Notes under the pieces: generated by a model | Seen by the model: the letters and a program-made list of their open reading frames with translations, nothing else | What the model was told of the DNA's origin: nothing | The model's database searches: none | Part shown: positions 23,001-35,000 of the stretch, piece after piece | Numbering within the stretch: the first letter of the stretch is position 1 | How the letters are laid out: the number at the start of each line of letters is the position of its first letter | Origin: Tethya wilhelma | Lineage: Eukaryota; Porifera; Demospongiae; Tethyida; Tethyidae | DNA: 64,000 bases | Direction of reading: 5' to 3' | Assembly: GCA_964030475.1 (NCBI GenBank) | Contig: CAXIPT010000002.1 | Coordinates: 7,291,381-7,355,380, forward strand | Made by a program: the position numbers and the translations under genes

Positions 23001-26000
23001 ACCGTACGTATGATATGAGAGATGCAAAGAAAAGTTCAAAGCAAGCTCTTTCCAACGCAAAAAGAACCAGGAAGGTCAGACGCTCAGAAGCAAAGCTACA
23101 AGTGCAAGAATATTCACTGGTTTTGTACTTTTTTTGGTTTATATCTTGAGAGAGAAAATATTCTAAAGTCTCTAAGGTACGTATAGTAAGCAACAGAATA
23201 TATTCAAGGCAAAATCACACTTTATCCCTCTTTCTACAGTCCAGAAATAGCACTTAGAGCCCGTCTGTCTTGTTTTTAGCAACGCTCATAGTAAATAGTC
23301 ATGCAAATATTTTAGAAACAAACAGAACAGTTAGTATATGCTCTAGCACTACTTTTACAACAGTATTGGAGCTAAATAGCACTTGTAGAACTTAACAAAG
23401 TCTTTTTAAAGCCTACTTTTTGTTCTCAAAACACGGAAATTCTTGCACTTGTAGCTTTGCTTCTGAGCGTCTGACCGTCCTGGTTCTTTTTGCGTTGGAA
23501 AGAGCTTGCTTTGAACTTTTCTTTGCATCTCTCATATTTAGAATATACGGTATGCACGCGGAAATATGCAGCGCTCAATTTTGCACATTTTCCCATTGAC
23601 TTCCATACAAAAGTACCCCAAGATGGCGGATGAATGTACCCCAGCCGTGACGTCACATGTAATTAAGCGCTAATGAATTCCTTAGAGCTTTACGTGAAAA
23701 GGACTATTTTTTGAAAGTAATGTACACTTCTGAGAGTGCAGATTCTCCTATAGTCTTTTAATTGCATGGTGTCTTTCCCAATTTCCTATATGTAGGCCTC
23801 ACCAGTGAAAAGTTAGCTCTACTGCATGTCCCATAATAGAAGTATTGACCATTCCACAGACCACCTGGGATATATACTACACTAGCATTGTGTAACAAGT
23901 ATGGAGCTCGTTATAAACCACTCAGGGATTGCTGTTATGTGGTTTCGCAGATTTCCCATGCACACATCAGTGTGTAGCCTCATTCCCAGGCTCCTCCTTC
24001 ATGAATATTTTGTTCAAAAATAAAGAAGGCTATACTCAGTGTGTATTCTCTTCATTGGTTGTTGTCTTGTGTTTCCTCTCAGGATGGTGACACTCCACTT
24101 ATAAAGGCTAGTGACAACAATCACCTCCAAGTAGTTCAACTGCTACTGAAGTACCAGGCTAATGTGAATGCAAGGGGCAAGGTATGTATGATAGTTACTG
24201 TTTCTGAGATCAAAGTTCAAAGTCTAAATACCATCACCCTCACCACCAACCTTATAATGGTTTATGTGTAGTGTTGTCAGGTTCAATAGCAGCTAACTTG
24301 GAACAATGGATAGGGGAGAAGATTGAGGGAATTCTATGAAAATTGTGATTTATGTGTTGATTATTGTGGACTCATGCATGTTTGTATTTATAGGGACTTC
24401 CCTTTGATTTAAGCTGCAGGGTCAAAGTGCTTCATTAAGTTGATGGTCTCAGTAATAGTGGGTGTGGCTGGTGCGGGTGATCACCTAGGGGTACTTGTCA
24501 TTGGTGTATGTTACCAGCTGAGGTTGTTTGTATTTTCTTCTCTCTCATCAGTATGGCAGGACTGCTCTGAGGGAGGCTTCAGAAAAAGGACACCATGAAG
24601 TGGCTAAGACCTTACTGGAAGGTGGTGCTGACCCCAATATTGCTGATTATGTAAGTGTGCTACATTAAAAGTTAGCTGAATGTCTCATAAAAATAGCATG
24701 ACCATTCCATAGACCAATGAATGTACTACAGCATTGTGTAACAATTAAGTTGTGAATATCATTATCAACCATTCACAAGCACTCAGAGGTTGCAGTTGTA
24801 TTAACATGTGGTTTCCCAGAATTATTAGACACACATAAAGTACTTTGTGTCTTCCATACAACACAATAATTTGGCTGATTTTTATTCTGGTGGATTGGTG
24901 GTTTTGGTGTATACTGCCAATATTAAATCCTCCAATCCCCAATCCCGAATATTGCTGATAATGTAAGTGTTGAAGTTCACACAACATTTGTGCGGTTTAG
25001 TTTTTAGGTTTGTTGTATGTGTAATAATTGTCAGAGGAGGTACGACACTAGTGCTCCTTTGTTGAGCTGGCAAGTCAGTTAATTACATTCCAATCATGTA
25101 AACGCAATACTTCACAATGAGAGTTGATCACTTGTACCCCCTTGCCAGCTCAGTAAAGGCACACTTGTGTCGAACCTCCTCTGAGTCTGTCTTGTTTAAC
25201 CCGGATTATTTATGCATATTTAATTAGACTTTATGAATATTAAATTAGCTTTGTCTTTTCTATATTTTTGTTCTTGCTATAGCCATTGCTACTCTCTTTC
25301 TTCACTAGTTTTACTTAGCTATGGTTGGACTAAGCCATAGATGTATCATTTCTGTTCTAAGTTAGTATTTGTTTACTTCAAACGCTTGCAAAAACGGAAG
25401 CAGTCAAAGTTTGCCAAATTAGTAGCAAACTTTTGGCTTTTTTTCTAGCTAGCAAAGCAGGACTACAGAAGCAGTTAGCTGCAGGTATAGCCTAAGCCTC
25501 CCTGCACCTCCATAACTAGCGTCAAGCTTCTCCTGCAAAGCATTAGGAAAAAAACATGAGTTTAAAACCGATGGTCTCGATCTTGACACAAACGCAACCT
25601 TTGACTTCTAACGTGTATATTGCCACACCCGTTAATTAGATCCGGGTCAAACTTGGTATTTTACTAGTGCACTACCTTACCTAATTGCATAGTGAGTCTA
25701 GAGCCCACAGGTCAAACGCCATGGTTAGAATGAAAATATGCGATAAGTTGCAAAAAATCGCGGACATTGATTACGCGCATGCGGAAAAATCCGCAATCGG
25801 CCCTAAAGGGTTAAGTTTTTATGGTAGAAAAAAATTATTCAGCCATTTTTTTTTGAAAGTAATGTACACTTCTGAGAGTGCAGATTCTCCTATTCTTATA
25901 ATTGCATGGGTTCTCTCCCAATTTCCTATATGTAGGCCTCACCATGCAGTGAAAAGTTAGCTATACTGCATGTCCCATAATAGAAGTATTGACCATTCCA

Positions 26001-29000
26001 CATACCACCTGGGATCTACTACAGCATTGTGCAGTGTGACAAGTTGTGAAGCTCATTATCAACCTCACAGAAGTTACTGTAGTAACATGTGGCACATGTG
26101 GTTTCCCAAATTTCCCAGGCACACATAGAACTCAGTGTGTAGCCTTGTTCCCAGGCTCCTCCTTCGCGAACATTTTGTTCAAAAATAGGGAAGGCTACTC
26201 AGTGTGTACTCTCTTCAATGGTTGTTGTCTTGTGTTTTCTCTCAGGGTGGCTGGACTCCACTTAAAATGGCTAGTGAGAAAAATCACCTTCAAGTAGTTC
26301 AACTGCTACTGAAGTACCAGGCTAATGTGAATGCAAGGAACGTGGTATGTATGATAGTTACCATCATCCTCACCACCAACCTATTTCATCATTAATGATA
26401 ATAATACTGTAAGTTATGAAATTACATGACATATTATTGGTCCACTAAGTTTAATGTTTGTCTCACACTGTGTGGTAAAGTATACCGTATATCGGTAAAG
26501 TTTCGCAGTGTTTAGCTTTCGCAGTTTTTGCTGATCACCCTCCATCCGTGAAAGTTTTTATCCGTGAAATTTTGTGTAATATGTATATGTATGGCCTCGC
26601 ACAGCTGAACTGTGAAAGTTAAATTGCAAAAATGTTTGACTCAAAGCATCTGCGTAAGTTTGACACTGCAAGACTTTCCTGCTATACCAGCCAGTGATGT
26701 CATAGCCTTCAAGATAGTCTAGTGTATGGTAATAGCCTATAGTGCATGGGTGTGGCTCGTGGGGGTGATCACCTAGGGGTACCTGTCATTAGTGTATGTT
26801 ACCAGCTGAGGTTGTTTGGATTGTCTCCTCTCTCATCAGGATGGCTGGACTGCTCTATGGGTGGCTTCAAGAGGAGGACACCTTGAAGTGGTCCAGACAT
26901 TACTGGAAGGTGGTGCTGACCCCAATATTGCTAGTGATGTAAGTGAAGTTCAATCACACAACATTCATACATTTGGGATTTTAGAGCCAATATATGTAAT
27001 AATAGTGGCCACTATCTGGTTTGAGTTTTGCTTGTAGCTAAAAGAATTATCCACCTGATTTTAAACAAATTGTAACATTATTGAGTGTGCTCATTCTCCC
27101 TGTTCTTTAGTATCTTTCCCAGTCAAAAGCTGTATATGTGTCTCATAAGAAAAGTATTTACCATTCCATAGACCACAAGGAATGTACAGCATTGTGTAAC
27201 ATGTTGTGACTCTTCACAGTACAGCTGAAGTATAGTATATGGTTTTCCAGGTTTCACAGGCACACATAGTACTCAGTGTGTTCTCTCTAGCTATCTCTCT
27301 CCTCACAAATATCAAATTTCTTTAAAAATTAAGTAACTGAGTGTGGTACATTTTATCACATCAGAGACACAATCGGTCATGCAAGGTAGATGTGGTCTGT
27401 GTCAGCAATATTTTTGTGTCATCTCAGATCATGCCCACTTTGCAGATGCTATCATGAATGTTATCAGTGACCCATTGCAGTATTTGTCAGTTTAAATTAT
27501 TGAAACTTACCTTGGCAGTGCATATAATGTTATAGGACAAGATGTTGTGTGTCCAGAAATTGCTCATCTTTTACACAAACATTTTGTAATAACTCACATT
27601 TCATATACACCACATGGGATGTACTATAGCATTGTGCAACAAGTTGTGAATCTCATTATCAACCTCACAGTAGTAGTAGTAACATGTGGTTTCCCAAATT
27701 TCCCAGACACACATAGTACTCAGAGTGTACTCTCTTCATTGGTTGTTGTCTTGTGTTTCCTCTCAGGATGGTAACACTCCACTTATGAGGGCTAGTGAGA
27801 ACAATCACCTCCAAGTAGTTCAACTGCTACTGAAGTACCAGGCTGATGTGAATGCAAGAGACAAGGTTTGCAGTCAGAGTTCTCCATATACCTATGCCTG
27901 TACTAGCTGTCATACATTCATACAGCCCTGACTGATACTACAGTATATCTAACACTATGACCATAATATAGTGGCTGTTAGTGTGTAGCTATAGTAGTCT
28001 ATTCAACCTAGATACTGAGTAGCTTTGTAAGTTGACAACACATTTACTATGTAATCGTATGATGCATGACATTGTATATATAGTAGGAAAATCATAGTAT
28101 TCTTCACAATATGCTATGATTATGTTGTTTGTATTATTGTCTCCAGGCTGGCCTCACTGCTCTGATGAAGGCTTCAAGAGGAGGACACCTTGAAGTGGTG
28201 AAGACATTACTGGAAGGTGGTCCTGACCCCAATATTGCTGATGATGTAAGTGTGCCACTGGCGGCATCAAAAGTTAGCTGAATGTCTCATAATAATAGCA
28301 TGACCATTCCATAGACCAATGAATGAACTAAAGCATTGTGTAACAAGTTGGGAATATCATTATCAACCACTCAGAAATCGCAGTTGTAGAAACATGTGGT
28401 TTCCCAGAATTATCAGACACACACATACAGTTAATTACATTCCAATCATGTGATTCCAATAAATACTTCACAATGAGAGTTGATTACTTGCACCCCCTTG
28501 CCAGCTCAGCAAAGGCACACTTGTGTTGAACCTCCTCTGAGTTCGTCTTGTTTAAGTTTTGATAGTAGAAAAAAATTGTTCAGTCGATTTTTTGTACAAA
28601 TGTACACTTCTGAGAGTGCAGATTCTCCTAGTCTTTTAATTACATGGTGTCTTTCCCAATTTCCTATATGTAGGCCTCACCAGTGAAAAGTTAGCTGTAC
28701 TGCATGTCCAATAATAGAAGTATTGACCATTCCATGCACAGACCACCTGGATGTACTACAGCATTGTGTAACAAGTTATGGAGCTCATTCATTATCAACC
28801 CCACAGAAGTTACTGTAGTAACATGTGGTTTCCCAGATTTCCCAGGCACACATATAATTATAGTACTCAGTGTGTTGCCTCATTCCCATGGAGGCTCCTC
28901 CTTCACAAATATTTTGTTCAAAACTAAGGAAGGCTAGTACTCTCTTCATTGGTTGTTGTCCTGTCTTTCCTCTCAGTATGGTAAGACTCCACTTATAGTG

Positions 29001-32000
29001 GCTAGTGTGAATAATCACCTACAAGTAGTTCAACTGCTACTTAAGTACCAGGCTGATGTGAATGCAAGGGACAAGGTATGTATGATAATTACCATCACTT
29101 TCACTACCAACCTATTTCATCATTAATGATAATAATACTGTAAGTTAGGAAATTACATGACATGTTATTGGTATATATATATCTCACACTGTGGTAAAAT
29201 ATGCCGTATATGGGTAAAGTTTCGCGGGGGTTTAACTTTCGCAGTTTTCGTGGATCACCCTCCATTCGTGAAAGTTTTTATCTGTGAAATTTTGTGTAAT
29301 ATCATACGTACGGTAGTACGTATAGTAGGAATGGGCCGACTGTCTCATTGACACAATACAAAATGTTCATGCTTATAAACTTTCGAGGAAAGAAAGGTAA
29401 GCCTTTAAATGCATTTAATAGCCTCCCACAGACAGTTAGCTTACTGTATTAACAAAGAAAACTGGCAGAAAGTTTCTAGAGCACTCTGGAAAGAGCGCTG
29501 GCGAGAAGCCAGAAGAGTGCAATTTTGTTTTCTCCTTCCTTCCTTCCTTCCTTCCTTCCTTCCTTCCTTCCTTCCTTCTTCCTAACTGACTTACTTGAAC
29601 GCGATTTCCAGACAAACAAAAGGCATTGAGCCAACTTTGACTACATAGTGAGACTTCATTTCATCTGTAGTACGTCCTTTTCGACTTGTTTGCTGGCGAA
29701 AAGGCAGCAGACAAAATCTAGGCAGCTTTGAAACTCTTGATATAAAATACATTTAGCCATTTTGATGTCGGTAAAGGTCGTCAATAGACCACGTGGTTTG
29801 CATGTTTATAATGCGCATGCGCATCAAATGTACACTTCTGCTTTTTGTAGAGACTGACTAGTCTCATCTGTGTGGTTGTCTCCATGCAGTTGAGCACCTT
29901 GGTGTTTAAAAAAGTGAATGAACAAGTAGTAAAAATTTTATTAAAAAATGAGAAGTGTAGGAATGGGCAGTGCGGCAAAAAGCAAGGAAACAAGACAAGT
30001 CTCTGAATTTCGGCACATGACTACTTCATTTTTGTTGTGCCCAACTCTCAAACATTACTGTGTACCTACATTCTACATGCTTGCTATTTCATCTAAATTA
30101 TCTAAATTAGCCAAGAGATTGCTTGCATTGACTCATGAGCCAAACGATCGACATTATATCAGTAACTTGATTCAGGCATGAAAATGAAGTAGTCATGTGC
30201 CGAAATTCAGAGACTTGTCTTGTTTCCTTGCTTTTTGCCGCGCTGCCCATTCCTACACTTCTCATTTTTTTATAAAATTTTTACTACTTGTATATGTATG
30301 GCCTCGCACAGCTGATCCATGAATTCAAAGTTAAATCGCAAAAATGTTTGACTCAAAGCATCTGCCTAAGTAAGTTTGACACCGCAAAACTTTCCTGCTA
30401 TAATAAAATGTGTAGTTTCTTTTTCATGTTTCCAGCCCAGCCCAGTATACCAGCCAGTGATGTCATAGCCTCAACATAGTCTAGCATGGAAATAGCCTAT
30501 AGTGGGTGTGGTTCGTGTGGGTGATCACCTAGGGGTACTTGTCATTGGTGTATGTTACCAGCTGAGGTTGTTTGTATTGTCTCCTCTTTCATCAGAGTGG
30601 CAGGACTGCTCTGTGGGCTTCAAGTAGAGGATACCTTGAAGTGGTCCAGAAGTTAGTGGAAGGTGGTGCTGACCCCAATATTGTTGATGATGTAAGTGAA
30701 CGGTTCGATCACACAACATTCATACATTTGAGATTTTAGAGCCAATATATGTAATAATAGTGGCCACTATCTGGTTTGAGTTTTGCTTGTAGCTAAAAGA
30801 ATTATCCACCTGATTTTTTAATAAATTGTATCATTGAGTGTGCTCATTCTCCCTGTTCTTTAGTATCTTCCCAGTCAAAAGCTGTATATGTGTCTCATAA
30901 GAAAAGTATTTACCATTCCATAGACCACGAGGAATGTACAGCATTCGCCATTGTGTAACATGTTGTGACTCTTCACAGTACAGCTGAAGTAGTATATGGT
31001 TTCCCAGGTTTCACAGGCACACATAGTACTCAGTGTGTCTCTCTAGCTATCTCTCTCCTCACGAATATTAAATTCCTTCAAAAATTAAGTAACTGTGTGT
31101 GGTACATTTTCTCACATCAGAGACACAAGGTAGATGTGGCCTGTGTCAGCAATATTTCTTTGTCATCTCAGATCATGCCCACTTTGCAGATGCTATATGT
31201 TATCATCAGTGACCCATTGCAGTATTTGTCAGTTTGTTGAAACTTACCTTGGCAGTGCATATAATGTTATAAGACAAGATTTTGTGTGTCCAGAAATTGC
31301 TCATCTTTTACACAAACATTTTGTACTACCTCACATTTCATATACACCACATGGAATGTATACTACAGCATTGTGCAACAAGTTGTGAATCTCATTATCA
31401 ACCTCACAGTAGTAGTATAGTAACATGTTTTTTCCCAAATTTCCCAGACACACATAGTACTCAGCGTGTACTCTCTTCATTGGTTGTTGTCTTGTGTTTC
31501 CTCTCAGGATGGTAACACTCCACTTATAGTGGCTAGTGGAAACAATCACCTCCAAGTAGTTCATCTGCTACTGAAGTACCAGGCTGATGTGAATGCAAGG
31601 AACAAGGTATGTATGATAGTTACTGTTTCTGAGTTCAAAGTTCAAAATCTAAATACCATCACCCTCACCACCAACCTTATTAAGCCTCGGCACGTGCAGA
31701 GGGTTACGGTAGTCGTTTTATGTGTGTGTGTGTGTGTGTGTGTCTGTCTGTTACTAGATTATCTGAAGAATGACAGCTCTATGGTCCAAATGAAAGGTAC
31801 TTACATTCATAAATCGAAAATATCTAGAAATTTGTTGTGTAGAATCTTGCAAAACGCTGTCGTTTCTGAGATTTGAGGCTTTTGTGCTTCTCTGAGCGCT
31901 TAGCTTCGAAACCGCACCCATTGATCACGCCCCATGTAGTGTGCGTTATCTAGAAACAATACAGCTTGAATCATGGACTGGAGTTTGGCAGGCTGGCTTA

Positions 32001-35000
32001 GCCTGCTGCTTGGACAGTACAGGTAAGTAACTCAATGATAGCAAGTTGAATTAATATAGCTTTGTGTAGAAGTATCTCGAGCTGAGCATTAAAGTGCAAG
32101 TACTAAGTACTACAAGCATCAAAAGTATATTCAATGAATTCCAAAACAGCAGTTTAAATATAACTAGGTGAACAACATGGTCAATTGCAGTAGGCTTGAA
32201 TTTGCTAGGCCGCTGACACCTCTCAGTGGACCGTGCTGGTCATATGTCATGCATACATGTGAGTGTGCCGAGGCTTATGCACCTTGGTGCTTTCATAATG
32301 GTTTATGTGTAGTGTTGTCAGGTTCTTTAGCAGCTAACTAGGAACAATGGATAGGGGAGATATAGCATATGAGGGAATTCTATGAAACTGATTGTGATTT
32401 ATGTGTTAATTAATTGTGGACTTATGCATGTTTGTATTTATAGGGACTTCCCTTTGATATAAGCTGCAGGGTCAAAGTGCTTCATTAAGTTGATGATGGT
32501 GACTCCAATCTCATGTGTGTCTCAGTAATAGCCTATAGTGGGTGTGGCTGGTATGGGTGATCACCTAGGGGTACTTGTCATTGGTGTATGTTACCAGCTG
32601 AGGTTTTTTGTATTGTCTCCTCTTTTCATCAGAGTGGCTGGACTGCTCTAATGTGTGCTTCAAGTGAAGGACACCTTGAAGTGGCCAAAACGTTACTGGA
32701 AGGTGGTGCTGGCCCCAATATTGCTGATAATGTAAGTGTGCTACATCAACAGTTAGCTGAATGTCTCGTAATAATAGCATGACCATTCCATAGACCTAGC
32801 TTCGTTCCCAGGCTCCTCCTTTACGAATGTTTCCTACGAAAATAAGGAGGGAGAGAGCTTGGTATCAAATATCACGTGCATGACGTATGTAATAGTTATA
32901 TCATGTGTGTAATAGAATTAAGTATCAGGTTTAAAGTATGAAGCACGAGGGCCTAAAGCACTCGAGGGTTGAATGCTTTAAACCGAATACTGGCATCCCG
33001 ATACTCGCATGATATAAGTTTGTGTCATTTCCTATCATGCATGGGTTGGTTAAAGCACTGTGGCTTTAGTTAAATTACTGTGGTCTAAGTTATATCACTG
33101 TTGGACACAGGTGAGTGATTCTGGGAGTTTCTAGTCTACTTGTAGTTGTACTACTTCCTTTGATCTACATCATAGAAATGACATGCATTTTTGAATATTC
33201 ATTTGTATGTGGTCGAAGTTTTCCTGGGAGTTATAGCCAGTAACACTCAATGGACAAAAAAACTTGTTGTATATGCTTGTTTTAAGTATATTTTCAGTTT
33301 GCGAAGACTAAAAAATAAATCTTCTGTTTGGTATTTGTGATCGTCAGTTCAAGTGTGTGCATGCGTGTCTTGTTGAGGGCCGACTAAAAAATCGAGACTG
33401 AACTATGAACTGAAAGAGCTGATACGAGAGGCTATAGTATTTATACTGTCGAATTGACATTCACTAGAGGCTACTGAGTGTCCTTGGTCTTCTTTAATCC
33501 CATCTTCATCCACTCGTAGCTCTCTCACGGTGTTCTTAGACTGGCAAAAACTATGCTGAAGCCTGGAACTTGGTCACGTGAATGTCTTGTTGCGGTTTTT
33601 ACCACTTAGACCTTGGTGTCCACCTATATGTCACGCACGTGATATTTGATACCAGGCTCTCTCCTTGCTTATTTTCGCAGGAAATATTCACGAGGGAGGA
33701 GCCTGGGAACGAAGCTACCATAGACCAATGAATGTATTGTGTAGTAAGTTTGTGAATATCGATCATGTACATGACATTATCAACCACTCAGAAGTTACAG
33801 TAGTAACATCAGGCACACATAATTTTAGTGCGTACATATAGCACAAAAATTTGGACAATTTTTTAAACTGCCAGATTGGCAGTTTTGGATCACTCATGTA
33901 ATAAAATGTACCAGACCTTTCCCCTGACTAGAAATATACATGAAGAGGGGGAAGGTCTGGGAATGAGGCTGTGTAATCTCTTCATTGGTTGTTGTCTTGT
34001 GTTTTCTCTCAGTATGGTGACACTCCACTTATAGTGGCTAGTGAGAACAATCACCTCCCAGTAGTTCAACTGCTACTGAAGTACCAGGCTGATGTGAATG
34101 CAAGGGACATGGTATGTATGATAGTTACCATCACCCTCACCAACCTATTTCATCATTAATGATAATAATACTGTAAGTTAGGAAANTTCTGTGCCTTTTT
34201 GTCATAAGATATGCTTAGCAACTGTCTAAGTTTCACAACCTCTGGCTATTAGCAGAACAGTTGAGAAATAGTTCTGCTAATAGCCAGAGGTTGTGAAACT
34301 TAGACAGTTGCTAAGCATATCTTATGACAAAAAGGCACAGAAACTGTTTAACAGCAGCGCCCAACAGAAATATAGGCTGAAACTGCAAGGAGAAAAACGG
34401 TGATACCAGGCTTGCTCAACATACAGTGTCAGAGGGTAAGAGATACCAAGTGAAAATAACCCTATGCTTTACATCTCATTAGCAATTCTTCGTGTAAATT
34501 AACTTCTGACGTTCATACCACAGTCATTTGAACACTGTCAGTTTTGTACTCACACTGACAGCGGCCAGATCTCAGATCTATACAATAATTTGGCATTCTG
34601 ACAAATATTCTCCATACACTGAGACTCGCTGTACAATTCATGCAAAAAGCTGCGCTCGCTCAGGCTCGCCCCACAATGCCTTGCATTCTTCTAGTATATA
34701 TATATATATCACTGTGGTAAAATATGCCGTATATCGGTAAAGTGGCCTGGTGGCTTGTTCACCATTGACTCTGACTCCCAACCCATGGGTAGGTGGTTCG
34801 AGTCCCTCCTGGACCAGTGCCACAGGTATTTGTTTCCCATTTTCTCTTTCGAGCTCTGCCTAGGAGTTAATTCAGCTCTACCCCAAAAAAATGAGGAGGT
34901 AAATTTCACCACATCCTTCGGAAGGGATGTAAAGCCGTCGGTCCTGGGGGACCTGCGTTCATTAGCCCTAGGCTATTTGCAGGCCCTCGTTGTGGTAAAC

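Noticed and set aside
34742..34830. tRNA gene
   Set aside because: Box A and box B are present, but the sequence lacks a normal acceptor stem and continues into a SINE body with an A-rich tail.
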